DNA from: Idiomarina fontislapidosi
GTDB lineage: Bacteria; Pseudomonadota; Gammaproteobacteria; Enterobacterales; Alteromonadaceae
DNA: 64,000 bases
Direction of reading: 5' to 3'
Assembly (NCBI RefSeq): GCF_003226255.1
Contig: NZ_QJST01000012.1
Location: forward strand, 21,830-85,829
Within the stretch, counting starts at the first letter, position 1, and every line of letters begins with the position of its first letter. Below, piece after piece: positions 54,479 through 64,000 of this stretch. A program made the translations under genes and the position numbers. Under the pieces are notes generated by a model that saw nothing but the letters and a program-made list of their open reading frames with translations, had not been told where the DNA came from and did not search any database.

Positions 54479-55606
54479 ATGGCTGAAACAGATCAAGAAC
54501 GCACAGAAGACCCCACAGAGAAACGAAAACGAGAGGCCCGAGAGAAGGGTCAAGTTGCGCGTTCCAAGGAAATGGGAACGGTGTTTGTTTTAGTCAGTGC
54601 GGCGGTTGCGTTTTTTTGGTTTGGTCAATCATTATATATGGGTATGCGCAGCCTATTTGTTGATTTATTCACCTTAGAGCGACGCCAAGCATTTGACACG
54701 ACTCAGATGTATAAGGCGCTCGCGGTGAGTTTCGAGCATATTATCTGGCCCGTTGCCATTATCTTCGCATTTATTACCTTTTTTACATTTTTGGGAAATA
54801 GTTGGTTGGGAGGCATTAACTTCTCCTGGAAAGCTATGGCCCCAAAGTTTTCTCGCATGAACCCATTGAATGGATTTAAGCGAATGTTTGGCACGCAAGC
54901 GTTGGTTGAACTGGTAAAAGGGATAGCCAAGTTTGCCGTAGTCGCTGTCAGTGCGTTTCTTTTATTAAGTTGGCAGTTTGAAAATATTCTGCAGATTTCC
55001 ATGGGTCAGATGCCGAATATGATTGAGAATGCACTAAACATTCTGATGTGGATGTTTTTGCTGATTTGCTGCTCAATGTTTCTCATTGTTGTGATTGATG
55101 CACCGTTTCAGTTATGGAAACACAACAAAGACCTGCGCATGACTAAGCAGGAAGTAAAAGATGAGCATAAAGACTCTGAGGGAAGTCCAGAGGTTAAAGG
55201 GCGGATTCGCCGTTTGCAAATGGAGATGGCGAACCGTCGAATGATGCAAGAAGTCCCTAAAGCCGATGTGGTGGTGACTAACCCAACGCATTTTGCGGTT
55301 GCCATTAAATACGAAGAGAATGGTAATAAAGCACCTATCCTGTTGGCAAAGGGAACGGATGAAACTGCAGCTAAAATCCGAGAAATTGCGCTTGAGTATG
55401 ATGTTCCTTTGGTCGCTTCACCTGCCCTTGCGCGCTCTATCTACCACACCACAGAAATTGAGGCAGAGATCCCGCGTGGGTTATTCGTGGCGGTTGCTCA
55501 AGTGCTCGCGTACGTATACCAGCTTAAAATGTTTAAACAGGGTAAAGCGAAGCGACCCAAAAAGCCGAATACCGATGTGCCTATTCCCGAGGATTTACGT
55601 CACTAA
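54479..55606 (+). CDS. flhB: Flagellar export switch protein FlhB
   Basis: The specificity switch of the export gate. Its 375 residues have the N-terminal DQERTEDPTEKRKREAREKGQVARS, four membrane helices, and a cytoplasmic domain containing the self-cleavage site NPTH (VVVTNPTHFAVAIKYE near residue 262). It is the last flagellar gene here: nadE follows, and flhA, which normally comes next in polar-flagellar loci, is absent. Confidence 0.97.
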   Translation: MAETDQERTEDPTEKRKREAREKGQVARSKEMGTVFVLVSAAVAFFWFGQSLYMGMRSLFVDLFTLERRQAFDTTQMYKALAVSFEHIIWPVAIIFAFITFFTFLGNSWLGGINFSWKAMAPKFSRMNPLNGFKRMFGTQALVELVKGIAKFAVVAVSAFLLLSWQFENILQISMGQMPNMIENALNILMWMFLLICCSMFLIVVIDAPFQLWKHNKDLRMTKQEVKDEHKDSEGSPEVKGRIRRLQMEMANRRMMQEVPKADVVVTNPTHFAVAIKYEENGNKAPILLAKGTDETAAKIREIALEYDVPLVASPALARSIYHTTEIEAEIPRGLFVAVAQVLAYVYQLKMFKQGKAKRPKKPNTDVPIPEDLRH

Positions 55607-55690
55607 TTAGGCAGGTATTTGCCAAAAAACCGTCGCTGCTATACTATTCGCCCCCTGTATTTTTAGTACTGTAACGCTGGATCAAACACT

Positions 55691-57328
55691 ATGTCTGAGC
55701 TGTCATTGTGCATGGCACAATTAGATTTTACTGTCGGTGCGCTTCATAACAACACCAGTCTGATACTTAAAACCGTGGCCGAGCAAAGTCACGAGCACGA
55801 TATTATTGTGTTTCCTGAATTAGCGATTACAGGCTACCCTCCCGAAGACTTGCTGCTTCGTCCCGATCACCAAGAGGCGGTGGATAATGCGGTTGAACAG
55901 ATCAGTGCGGCGGCTTCGGACTGTGTTGTGATTGTTGGGCACCCCAGTAAAGTGGGTGAGCAGCTCTTTAATGTGGTTTCGGTATTGCACCGTGGCGAGT
56001 GTCTCTTGCGTTATAAAAAGCAACGCTTGCCGAACACGGGCGTATTTGATGAGCAGCGCTACTTTGTACCTGGCGACGAAGGACAAGTCTTTGAGTGGCA
56101 AGGCTACCGTATTGGTTTGATGATTTGTGAAGACCTTTGGCATCCAGAACCGCTCAGTCGGTTAGCGGACGACCAGCTTGATTTGGTTGTGTCGGTCAAC
56201 GCATCGCCGTACGAAATCGATAAACATGACCAGCGTTTATCCGTATTGAGACAACGCGTTGCGGAGCATGGTTTTCCGATTGCTTATCTCAACAATTGCG
56301 GCGGTCAAGACGAATTGATCTTTGATGGTCATTCCATGGTTATGGATAGAGAAGGCCGCTTAATCGGCGAGTTACCGCATTGTGAAACCACGTTAGCGAC
56401 ACTTAAGTTAGCGGGGAGCCAACTTAAGTGCGAAGCATTTCCGCCCTACGCAGGTGAGGATACTGACCTTCGATTAGCACATGTGTACGATGCTTTAGTG
56501 TTATCGGTACGCGATTACGTCAACAAGAATGGCTTTAAAAATGTATTGTTGGGATTATCTGGCGGTATTGATTCGGCGCTAACATTGGCGATCGCCGCAG
56601 ATGCGTTGGGTGCCGATCGTGTTCAAGCCGTCATGATGCCGTTTAAGTATACGTCCAATATGAGTTTGGAAGATGCCGAGCAACAAGCTAAGACGCTTAA
56701 TGTTAAGTATGATGTGGTGCCGATCGAACCTATGTTTGATGCCTTTATGGGACAGCTGGGCCCGTTCTTTGAAGGAACAGCTACTGATACAACCGAGGAA
56801 AACCTGCAATCGCGCTGTCGTGGCGTGTTGTTGATGGCACTGTCGAATAAGACAGGGGCGCTCGTGTTGACCACCGGCAACAAGAGTGAAGTTGCAGTAG
56901 GTTATGCCACTTTGTATGGCGATATGTGTGGCGGCTTTGCACCGATTAAAGACGTACCTAAAACCTTAGTGTATCAGCTTGCGAGTTACCGCAACACACG
57001 ATCTGAGTGTATTCCAGAGCGTGTTATCGAGAGACCACCCTCAGCTGAGTTAGCACCGGATCAAGTCGACAGCGACTCGTTACCCGATTATAGTGATCTG
57101 GATCGTATCTTGTCTCTGTACGTAGAGCAGGACTGGTCGCCAAGTGAAATTATCGCCGCAGGGTTTGAAGATGCTGATGTACGTAGAGCACTCAAATTGG
57201 TTGATATTAACGAATACAAACGCAGACAAGCGGCCGTTGGACCTAAAATCACAGCACGTAATTTTGGACGCGATAGACGCTATCCAATCACGAGCCATTA
57301 CCGCTACGAATTAGAACGCCAAAACTAA
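55691..57328 (+). CDS. nadE: Glutamine-hydrolysing NAD+ synthase
   Basis: Makes NAD from deamido-NAD with glutamine as nitrogen donor. The 545 residues combine an N-terminal nitrilase-type amidase (catalytic Glu in FPELAITGYPPEDLLL, Lys in RYKKQRLPNTGVF, Cys in GLMICEDLWHPE) with a C-terminal synthetase having the pyrophosphatase loop LGLSGGIDSALT near residue 288 and TTGNKSEVAVGYATLYGD near residue 395. It is not part of the flagellar programme and follows flhB by 84 bases without an obvious terminator. Confidence 0.96.
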   Translation: MSELSLCMAQLDFTVGALHNNTSLILKTVAEQSHEHDIIVFPELAITGYPPEDLLLRPDHQEAVDNAVEQISAAASDCVVIVGHPSKVGEQLFNVVSVLHRGECLLRYKKQRLPNTGVFDEQRYFVPGDEGQVFEWQGYRIGLMICEDLWHPEPLSRLADDQLDLVVSVNASPYEIDKHDQRLSVLRQRVAEHGFPIAYLNNCGGQDELIFDGHSMVMDREGRLIGELPHCETTLATLKLAGSQLKCEAFPPYAGEDTDLRLAHVYDALVLSVRDYVNKNGFKNVLLGLSGGIDSALTLAIAADALGADRVQAVMMPFKYTSNMSLEDAEQQAKTLNVKYDVVPIEPMFDAFMGQLGPFFEGTATDTTEENLQSRCRGVLLMALSNKTGALVLTTGNKSEVAVGYATLYGDMCGGFAPIKDVPKTLVYQLASYRNTRSECIPERVIERPPSAELAPDQVDSDSLPDYSDLDRILSLYVEQDWSPSEIIAAGFEDADVRRALKLVDINEYKRRQAAVGPKITARNFGRDRRYPITSHYRYELERQN

Positions 57329-57689
<361 letters not shown>

Positions 57690-57693
57690 CTGT

Positions 57694-58452
57694 TTAGTTA
57701 CTAACGAGTTCGTTGTTAGGAAAATTACTTCTTAAAACTTTAAGCGCATCTTGTTTTAAATCATCAAGTTCAAGTTGGTCGTAACACTCGACCATGATGG
57801 CTAGCGCGTTTTCTACTTCGGGTGTATTCTCGAAATTCTCGACTACGTAACGCCCTCGGTTTGCCGCCGCAAGATAAGCTTGGCGTTTCATGTAATATTC
57901 AGCGACAGCCAGTTCTTTTTTCGCCAAACGACTCTTAATAGCAATCATCCGCTTTTTAGCATCTGCAGCATACTTGCTGTCCGGATGTTTACGCAGAAGT
58001 TCAGCGAAATCCTTAAATGCCTCTTTTGCCATGGTTGAGTCGCGGTCTGAGCGATCAATACCAGCAAACTCATGGATTGAATTGTGTTCAGCACGTTGGT
58101 TCGTTAAACCGCGCATGTATAGCGCATAATCAACGTCTTTGTGATTCGGGTTCAAGCTGATGAAGCGGTCAATCGCAGCAAGCGCTTCTTCAGTGTTATC
58201 GAGCTTATAATTAAGGTAGATTAGGTCTAATTGAACTTGGTGCGCGAAAGGACCAAATGGATACCGTGAATTAATTTGCGAAAGCTCTTCCTGTGCTTGG
58301 GTGAAGTTCCCTAAGGACATTTGCTCTTGCGCCGATTGGTACATCAGCTCGACTTGCGTGTACTTGAGCTCGCTTTGCTCCTCATCTGTAGACGAGCATC
58401 CTGCCAGACTTAATCCGACTGCGGCAGTTAAAATTAGGATACGACGTTTCAT
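57694..58452 (-). CDS. bamD: Outer-membrane assembly lipoprotein BamD
   Basis: An essential part of the BAM complex that inserts beta-barrel proteins, including the receptors in this window. Its 252 residues have a lipoprotein signal with lipobox LSLAGC (Cys19) and then TPR-like helices (YQSAQEQMSLGNFTQAQEELSQINSRYPFGPFAHQVQLDLIY-type region near residue 40). KHPDSKYAADAKKRM lies near residue 155. It is divergent from rluD across 146 bases, the conserved neighbourhood in gammaproteobacteria. Confidence 0.95.
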   Translation of the reverse strand: MKRRILILTAAVGLSLAGCSSTDEEQSELKYTQVELMYQSAQEQMSLGNFTQAQEELSQINSRYPFGPFAHQVQLDLIYLNYKLDNTEEALAAIDRFISLNPNHKDVDYALYMRGLTNQRAEHNSIHEFAGIDRSDRDSTMAKEAFKDFAELLRKHPDSKYAADAKKRMIAIKSRLAKKELAVAEYYMKRQAYLAAANRGRYVVENFENTPEVENALAIMVECYDQLELDDLKQDALKVLRSNFPNNELVSN

Positions 58453-58598
58453 AACACCTCAGGTTTTTTAGAGTCAGTCACTTAGATAAGCGGTGTTTTG
58501 CCTGTGCAAAGTTCAGTGTAACAAGTTACACTATCATAATTAATACATAATCCGCATTCTAACCCAGCACAATACTCTTTGACAGTCGAAAAAAATTT

Positions 58599-59567
58599 AT
58601 GAACGAAACTATTCAATTAGAGGCCATCGTGCCTGAATCCCTCGCGGGGAAGCGATTAGACCAGATATTGGCTGAGTTGTTCCCAGATTATTCACGGTCA
58701 CGCATGAAAAAGTGGATCACAGAGGGTAAAGTTTCTGTTGATGCGCAAGTTATCGAGAAGCCGCGTGAGAAGCTTGAGCTCGGCGCATTAGTGGCTATCG
58801 ATGCTGAGCTTGAGCGCGAAGAGCGCTATCAAGCCCAGCCTATCGAGCTTGATATTGTCTATGAAGATGATGACATTTTCATTATCAATAAGCCGGCAGG
58901 TTTGGTGGTGCATCCAGGAGCTGGCGCTCCCGACGGTACGCTACTTAACGGCTTGTTGCATTATGATCCGGATATTGATCATGTCCCGCGAGCGGGCATT
59001 ATTCACCGTTTAGATAAGGACACCACAGGTTTAATGGTGGTGGCGCGCAATATCCCGGCGCAAACACAACTGGTTGATATGATGCAAAAGCGTGAGATCA
59101 CGCGTGAATACGAAGCTGTCTGTAACGGTGTGATGACGGCGGGGGGGATGGTCGATGAACCCATTGGACGTCATCCAACCAAACGCACGCACATGGCGGT
59201 GGTAAGCACCGGCAAGCCTGCGGTCACGCACTACCGCGTGATGGAACGGTTTCGTGCACACACATTATTGAGGCTGCGTCTTGAGAGTGGTCGTACTCAC
59301 CAAATTCGAGTTCATATGTCGCATATTCGTCATCCCTTGGTCGGTGACTTGACCTATGGCGGACGTCCGCGCCCACCTAAACAAGCGAGCGATGAGTTTT
59401 TAGCGTCACTACGTGGCTTTAATCGTCAGGCATTACATGCAGCCAAGTTATCTTTGCATCATCCGATAAGCGGAGACTGGATGAGTTTCGAAGCGCCCAG
59501 ACCTGATGATTTCGTTGCATTAATCCAAAGTATGAAAGATGACCTCGAAGCCCATTCTCATCCCTGA
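58599..59567 (+). CDS. rluD: 23S rRNA pseudouridine synthase RluD
   Basis: Makes pseudouridines in helix 69 of 23S rRNA. The 322 residues show an N-terminal S4 domain (GKRLDQILAELFPDYSRSRMKKWITEGKVSVD), the catalytic motif GIIHRLDKDTTGLMVVA with the active Asp near residue 139, and RTHQIRVHMSHIRHPLVGD near residue 230. It overlaps pgeF by 29 bases. Confidence 0.96.
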   Translation: MNETIQLEAIVPESLAGKRLDQILAELFPDYSRSRMKKWITEGKVSVDAQVIEKPREKLELGALVAIDAELEREERYQAQPIELDIVYEDDDIFIINKPAGLVVHPGAGAPDGTLLNGLLHYDPDIDHVPRAGIIHRLDKDTTGLMVVARNIPAQTQLVDMMQKREITREYEAVCNGVMTAGGMVDEPIGRHPTKRTHMAVVSTGKPAVTHYRVMERFRAHTLLRLRLESGRTHQIRVHMSHIRHPLVGDLTYGGRPRPPKQASDEFLASLRGFNRQALHAAKLSLHHPISGDWMSFEAPRPDDFVALIQSMKDDLEAHSHP

Positions 59568-60240
59568 TTGGGATTTGCCTGAAGGGGTCTCGGCCGCGGT
59601 TACCACTCGAGCGATGGGTAATCTTGCGGTACATGTAGGGGATGATCCGGCGAGCGTTCTGCGTCGTCGGATGTATCTCGATAAACAACTGAACCTTCCT
59701 GTCGCTGTGCGTTGGCTACAGCAGCAACATACGACCCATGTATGTGACTTTAATGCGATTACGCAACCTTGTGATGCGGTGTGGTCCGCAAAGACAAGCG
59801 TATGCGCTGTCCTAACAGCGGACTGCCTGCCCTTACTGTTCTGTACCAACGAGGGTCACAAAATTGCGGCTACTCACGCGGGCTGGCGCGGCTTGGCGAA
59901 CGGTATTGTGGAAAACACGGTAGCGGCGCTCAATGTCTGTCCTGAAACAATTCGTGTTTGGATCGGTCCTGCCATCAGCCAACCCGCATTTCAGGTCGGC
60001 AGTGAAGTGCGTGCAGCGTTTGTAGACAAGCAACCGCATTTAGCAGCGTACTTTGTGGCTGACGAAGAGGATAAATGGCGTGCTGATCTACCGGGTATCG
60101 CTAAGCAAAAGTTGCAAGACTGTGGTGTACGCGACGTGACATTGAGTGGCTGGTGTAGTTTTTCTGATGCCGACACTTGGTATTCATGGCGCCGAGCGCA
60201 AGAACCGGCAAGGATGGCGTCTTTAATCTGGCGAACTTGA
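59539..60240 (+). CDS. pgeF: Purine nucleoside phosphorylase / YfiH-family protein
   Basis: A 233-residue member of the YfiH (DUF152, 'laccase-domain') family, whose members act as purine nucleoside phosphorylases or peptidoglycan-editing enzymes. Metal and active residues are visible: TADCLPLLFCT near residue 94, KIAATHAGWRGLANGIVENTV near residue 110, and IGPAISQPAFQVG near residue 140. The start ATG at 59539 lies inside rluD, the usual rluD-yfiH pairing, which suggests coupled translation. A heat-shock promoter for clpB follows. Confidence 0.9.
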   Translation: MTSKPILIPDWDLPEGVSAAVTTRAMGNLAVHVGDDPASVLRRRMYLDKQLNLPVAVRWLQQQHTTHVCDFNAITQPCDAVWSAKTSVCAVLTADCLPLLFCTNEGHKIAATHAGWRGLANGIVENTVAALNVCPETIRVWIGPAISQPAFQVGSEVRAAFVDKQPHLAAYFVADEEDKWRADLPGIAKQKLQDCGVRDVTLSGWCSFSDADTWYSWRRAQEPARMASLIWRT

Positions 60241-60249
60241 TCTACCTCA

Positions 60250-60277
60250 CTTGAAAGTGTCGAAAAAGTACCCATAT
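60250..60277 (+). promoter_or_regulatory. Sigma-32 heat-shock promoter of clpB
   Basis: CTTGAAA, a 13-base spacer and ACCCATAT match the RpoH consensus (CTTGAAA, N12-14, CCCCATnT) with one mismatch in the -10 element. The site lies 34 bases before the clpB ATG and partly after the pgeF stop. Confidence 0.85.
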
Positions 60278-60311
60278 TTGCTGTAAGAGAAAGTTAACTC
60301 AGGAAGTAAAT

Positions 60312-62882
60312 ATGAGACACGATAAATTCACTACCAAATTCCAAATGGCCATTGCTGATGCGCAGTCACTCGCATTAGGTCGTGACCATCAATTTATCGA
60401 ACCCGCCCACTTAATGCAGGCACTCATGGATCAAGAGGGCGGCTCGGTTCGTCCCCTATTCACTATTATTGGTGCGAATATCAGCCAATTCCGCTCGGAA
60501 CTCGGTAAGCTGTTGGATAAGTTGCCGCAAGTTCAGGGCGCCGAAGGCGAAGTCCAGTTATCGCAAGCAACCGCGAAACTGTTGAACCTATGCGATAAAT
60601 ACGCCCAACAGCGCAAAGATGCCTACATTTCGTCAGAGCTCTTTTTATTGGCAGCCACCGAAGACAAGGGTCCGTTGGGTGAACTGTTTAACAAGCTGGG
60701 TATCAAGAAGGACGCGCTAGAGCGAGCGATTAACGACATCCGTGATGGCCAAAAAGTAGATGATCCGAATGCTGAGGAAAAACGCCAAGCGTTAGATAAG
60801 TATACGATCGACCTAACGGAGCGTGCAGCGCAGGGGAAATTAGATCCGGTGATTGGTCGTGATGAGGAGATCCGCCGTACGATTCAAGTCTTGCAGCGTC
60901 GCACCAAGAATAACCCGGTACTGATTGGTGCCCCCGGTGTTGGTAAAACAGCCATTGTCGAAGGGCTCGCACAGCGGATTATTAATGCAGAGGTGCCTGA
61001 AGGGCTGAAAAACAAACGTGTTTTGTCGCTTGATTTGGGTGCTTTATTGGCTGGTGCTAAATACCGCGGTGAGTTTGAAGAGCGATTGAAAGCTGTACTC
61101 AACGAGCTGGCTAAAGAAGAAGGTCGTGTGATCTTGTTCATAGATGAGTTACACACCATGGTCGGCGCAGGTAAGGCAGATGGTGCAATGGACGCGGGTA
61201 ATATGTTGAAACCGGCATTAGCTCGCGGCGAGTTGCATTGTGTGGGCGCGACCACCTTGGATGAATACCGTCATTATATTGAGAAAGATGCTGCACTTGA
61301 GCGTCGCTTTCAAAAAGTTTTGGTGGACGAGCCTAATGTCGAGGACACGATTGCTATCCTGCGCGGTCTGAAAGAACGCTACGAAATTCATCACTCGGTT
61401 GAGATTACTGATCCTGCGATTGTTGCTGCGGCGTCTTTATCGCATCGCTACATTTCTGACCGTAAGTTGCCTGATAAAGCTATCGACCTGATCGATGAAG
61501 CGGCTTCAAGTATTCGCATGCAGATTGACTCTAAGCCAGAGGATCTCGACCGGTTAGAGCGTCGCATTATTCAGTTGAAGCTAGAGCGCCAAGCGCTACA
61601 AAAGGAAAAAGATGACGCAAGCAAAAAACGGCTTGAGCATTTGCATGATGAGTTAGATGAACTTGAGAAAAAGTATGGTGAACTTGAGGAGGTTTGGAAC
61701 TCCGAGAAAGCAGCCGTGCAAGGTACCCAGCATATCAAGGCTCAACTCGACCAGGCGCGCACCGAAATGGATATTGCCCGCCGAGCAGGTGATTTAAACC
61801 GTATGTCGGAACTCCAGTACGGTCGTATCCCGGAGCTCGAACGACAGCTTGATCTTGCGCTGCAAGCTGAGATGCAAGATATGAGCTTACTGAAGAACCG
61901 TGTAACCGATGAAGAGATCGCTGATGTTTTATCGCGTTGGACAGGTATTCCTGTAAGCAAGATGCTAGAGGGTGAGCGCGAGAAGTTGGTACAAATGGAG
62001 TCGCTACTGCATAAACGTGTAGTCGGTCAAAACGAAGCGGTGGACGCGGTTGCCAATGCGATCCGTCGTTCACGCGCTGGGCTCGGTGACCCGAATCGCC
62101 CGATTGGTTCGTTCTTATTCTTAGGACCAACGGGTGTGGGTAAGACGGAGCTATCAAAAGCGTTGGCGAACTTTATGTTTGATACTGACGATGCGATGGT
62201 GCGCATTGATATGTCGGAATTTATGGAGAAACATTCTGTCGCTCGTCTTGTTGGGGCGCCTCCCGGTTACGTCGGTTATGAGGAAGGTGGCTACTTAACT
62301 GAGGCGGTACGCCGTAAACCCTATTCGGTTATTTTGTTGGATGAAGTAGAGAAAGCTCATCCCGATGTATTTAATATCTTATTGCAAGTATTGGATGATG
62401 GACGTCTTACTGATGGGCAAGGTCGCACAGTCGACTTCAAAAACACAGTGATCATCATGACATCTAATTTAGGCTCTGATCTTATTCAGGAGCATGCAGC
62501 TGATAATAGTTATGATGAAATGAAAGCGATGGTCATGGATGTGTTGAGTCGTCACTTCCGTCCGGAGTTTATTAACCGGGTTGATGAAACGGTTGTATTC
62601 CATCCGTTGGGACGTAAAGAAATTCGTTCGATTGCAGAAGCACAGTTACAGCGCTTGTACGGTCGTTTGGAAGAGCGTGATCTGACGATTGAATTGACGG
62701 AGGAGGCGCTCGACTTTATCGCCGCTGCGGGTTTTGATCCCGTATTTGGTGCACGCCCGCTTAAACGAGCGATTCAACACGAGCTTGAAAATCCGTTGGC
62801 GCAGCGCATTTTAGTCGGGGACTTTAAAGCCGGTGATGCGATTCATGTCGATGTAGCGGATAACCGTTTAGTCATACACTAA
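60312..62882 (+). CDS. clpB: Protein disaggregase ClpB
   Basis: A hexameric AAA+ chaperone that rescues aggregated proteins with DnaK. Its 856 residues are full length (857 in E. coli). The N-domain starts with [18 protein letters not shown]. The first ATPase has Walker [17 protein letters not shown] near residue 205, followed by a coiled-coil middle domain (about 405-525). The second ATPase has [17 protein letters not shown] near residue 605 and the sensor segment [14 protein letters not shown] near the end. The ATG follows CAGGAAG. It is driven by the sigma-32 promoter upstream and closed by a strong terminator. Confidence 0.98.
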   Translation: MRHDKFTTKFQMAIADAQSLALGRDHQFIEPAHLMQALMDQEGGSVRPLFTIIGANISQFRSELGKLLDKLPQVQGAEGEVQLSQATAKLLNLCDKYAQQRKDAYISSELFLLAATEDKGPLGELFNKLGIKKDALERAINDIRDGQKVDDPNAEEKRQALDKYTIDLTERAAQGKLDPVIGRDEEIRRTIQVLQRRTKNNPVLIGAPGVGKTAIVEGLAQRIINAEVPEGLKNKRVLSLDLGALLAGAKYRGEFEERLKAVLNELAKEEGRVILFIDELHTMVGAGKADGAMDAGNMLKPALARGELHCVGATTLDEYRHYIEKDAALERRFQKVLVDEPNVEDTIAILRGLKERYEIHHSVEITDPAIVAAASLSHRYISDRKLPDKAIDLIDEAASSIRMQIDSKPEDLDRLERRIIQLKLERQALQKEKDDASKKRLEHLHDELDELEKKYGELEEVWNSEKAAVQGTQHIKAQLDQARTEMDIARRAGDLNRMSELQYGRIPELERQLDLALQAEMQDMSLLKNRVTDEEIADVLSRWTGIPVSKMLEGEREKLVQMESLLHKRVVGQNEAVDAVANAIRRSRAGLGDPNRPIGSFLFLGPTGVGKTELSKALANFMFDTDDAMVRIDMSEFMEKHSVARLVGAPPGYVGYEEGGYLTEAVRRKPYSVILLDEVEKAHPDVFNILLQVLDDGRLTDGQGRTVDFKNTVIIMTSNLGSDLIQEHAADNSYDEMKAMVMDVLSRHFRPEFINRVDETVVFHPLGRKEIRSIAEAQLQRLYGRLEERDLTIELTEEALDFIAAAGFDPVFGARPLKRAIQHELENPLAQRILVGDFKAGDAIHVDVADNRLVIH

Positions 62883-62913
62883 CGCTAGTGAATATGTTGA
62901 TTGACTGGACTGT

Positions 62914-62943
62914 AAAGGAGGGGGCTGTCCCCCTCCTTTTTTA
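62914..62943 (+). terminator. Rho-independent terminator after clpB
   Basis: A GC-rich stem (GGAGGGGG with CCCCCTCC, loop CTGT) flanked by AAA on the left and seven T's on the right, 31 bases after the clpB stop. Confidence 0.95.
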
Positions 62944-63037
62944 TTGATTGTATTTTAAAGCGTTTTCACCCGTTGATTGCGCTGTGCTAAACTCAAAAAA
63001 GATTCAATTTTTTTGGTACCTAAGAGGAATAGTAAAC

Positions 63038-63874
63038 ATGGCTAACGAGTCGGGTAAGGTAGAAAGCCAAAGCTCACAAAAACGACGTGGCATTTATTTG
63101 TTACCTAATTTATTTACCACTGCAGGCTTGTTCTCGGGCTTCTATGCGATCATTGCATCGATGAATGAACGATATGTAGAGGCCGCCGTGGCTATTTTCA
63201 TCGCCATGATCTTTGATGGCATTGACGGACGCGTGGCGCGCTTTACACAAACCGAAAGTGATTTTGGCGCGGAATACGACAGTATGGCGGATATTGTTTC
63301 TTTTGGTATGGCGCCTGCATTAGTTATGTATAACTATGCGTTAGCGGATTTGGGTAAACTTGGCTGGCTGGCTTCATTTATCTTTGTTGCCTGTGGTGCG
63401 TTACGTTTGGCCCGTTTCAATACCAACATTGGCACCGCCGATAAACGTTACTTCCAAGGTTTAGCGATACCGAGTGCCGCCTCTGTAGTGGCTGGCTTAG
63501 TTTGGGTGGCAACCGAATATGGTATTTCAGGTGACGACTTGGGTGGTTTTGCGGCGATCGTGACTATCGTGTCGGGTCTGTTAATGGTAACTAACTTCCG
63601 TTATCACTCATTTAAAGACGTCGACTGGAAAGGTAAAGTCTCGTTTGTCGTAATCCTGGTTATCATGCTGGCGTTTGTGGTAGTCGCGACTCAGCCGTCT
63701 TTAGTGTTGTTTGGTATCTTTTTCTTATATGCATTGTCGGGACCTATATTGACGATTCGCAGTGTAAACAAGCTCAAGCTAGAGCATGTCGTGGGTGATA
63801 ATGACGACGACGATGCGGAGTTTAAAGAAGAAAAGACCGAAAAAAGCACAAAGAATAACCAAAATGAACAATAA
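63038..63874 (+). CDS. pssA: CDP-diacylglycerol-serine O-phosphatidyltransferase
   Basis: Makes phosphatidylserine, the precursor of phosphatidylethanolamine, in the inner membrane. The start is the ATG at 63038 with AAGAGG upstream (278 residues); a longer frame from 62948 is rejected. The CDP-alcohol phosphotransferase motif DGRVAR...G...D...D is complete around residues 64-86, and about eight hydrophobic segments follow. This is the polytopic CDP-alcohol type, unlike the PLD-type PssA of E. coli. The tail is acidic and Asn/Lys-rich. Confidence 0.92.
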   Translation: MANESGKVESQSSQKRRGIYLLPNLFTTAGLFSGFYAIIASMNERYVEAAVAIFIAMIFDGIDGRVARFTQTESDFGAEYDSMADIVSFGMAPALVMYNYALADLGKLGWLASFIFVACGALRLARFNTNIGTADKRYFQGLAIPSAASVVAGLVWVATEYGISGDDLGGFAAIVTIVSGLLMVTNFRYHSFKDVDWKGKVSFVVILVIMLAFVVVATQPSLVLFGIFFLYALSGPILTIRSVNKLKLEHVVGDNDDDDAEFKEEKTEKSTKNNQNEQ

Positions 63875-63907
63875 GTAATCGGTTGGTAATTTTTTTCAAA
63901 AAAGCGC

Positions 63908-63935
63908 TTGCAAGTCTGAATAGGATCTCTATAAT
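63908..63935 (+). promoter_or_regulatory. Strong rRNA-type promoter at the right edge
   Basis: TTGCAA, a 16-base spacer and a perfect TATAAT are preceded by an A/T-rich UP-like stretch (63888-63903) and followed by a GC-rich discriminator (TCGCCGCC), the hallmark of stringently controlled rrn P1 promoters. The remaining sequence to 64000 has no ORF and looks like an rRNA leader, so an rrn operon probably begins beyond the window. Confidence 0.7.
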
Positions 63936-64000
63936 TCGCCGCCGTTGTCACAGAGAAAGACGCGAAAGCGGGAAGTGATAACGGCCAGCAAAACGAGTTG

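Overview
The window comes from the chromosome of a motile marine-type gammaproteobacterium, most likely Alteromonadales and probably Idiomarinaceae or a close relative. Supporting signs are the fused argininosuccinate lyase/acetylglutamate synthase argH(A), the FlrA-FlrB-FlrC polar flagellar regulators ahead of fliE-fliR-flhB, several large TonB-dependent receptors (TBDRs) and an FliA-type chemoreceptor promoter. The family-level assignment is inferred from gene content only. There is no CRISPR array, no complete insertion sequence and no integrase gene.

Layout. 1-4.9 kb: start of a probable efflux adaptor gene, then the glyoxylate-bypass genes aceK (+) and aceB-aceA (-), with aceK convergent to aceA rather than part of an aceBAK operon. 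5-6.8 kb: a methyl-accepting chemotaxis protein whose sigma-28 promoter lies inside the 3' end of argE. 6.7-13.8 kb: the arginine cluster, argE divergent from argC-argB-argF-argG-argH(A), with ArgR-like sites between. 13.8-19.5 kb: a duplicated secreted lipoprotein and a TBDR, preceded by a Pho box with canonical spacing to a -10 element. 19.5-22.9 kb: MscS channel, glutathione transferase, DUF1707/LiaF-like protein and an unknown membrane protein. 23.0-28.3 kb: a thioredoxin-like protein, then an islet (TBDR, response regulator, histidine kinase) flanked by copies of the 3' end of tRNA-Phe. 28.3-32.3 kb: pfkA-speB-speA. 32.3-37.3 kb: an Ldh2-type dehydrogenase and a minus-strand set of amidohydrolase, degenerate HD-GYP regulator and pdxH. 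37.4-55.6 kb: a LuxR-type regulator with a phosphomimetic receiver, a DUF1285 protein, flrA, flrBC and fliEFGHIJKLMNOPQR-flhB. 55.7-63.9 kb: nadE, glnB, bamD, rluD, pgeF, clpB and pssA. The window ends at a strong rRNA-type promoter, so an rrn operon probably starts just outside.

How the genes work together. The flagellar block shows its transcriptional hierarchy: FlrA (sigma-54 activator), then a sigma-54 site before flrBC, FlrC, a sigma-54 site before fliE, and a sigma-28 site driving the distant chemoreceptor gene. The arginine block covers all steps from acetylglutamate to arginine, with the acetylglutamate synthase supplied by the ArgH fusion. SpeA and SpeB turn arginine into putrescine. 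Two TBDR loci stand out: one is probably a phosphate-starvation surface system, and the other joins an outer-membrane receptor to its own two-component system in a tRNA-bounded islet.

No intergenic stretch exceeds 300 bases. The longest, about 290 bases at 23396-23686, holds the decayed tRNA-Phe end and presumably the islet promoter. All calls rest on reading sequence motifs, without database searches.
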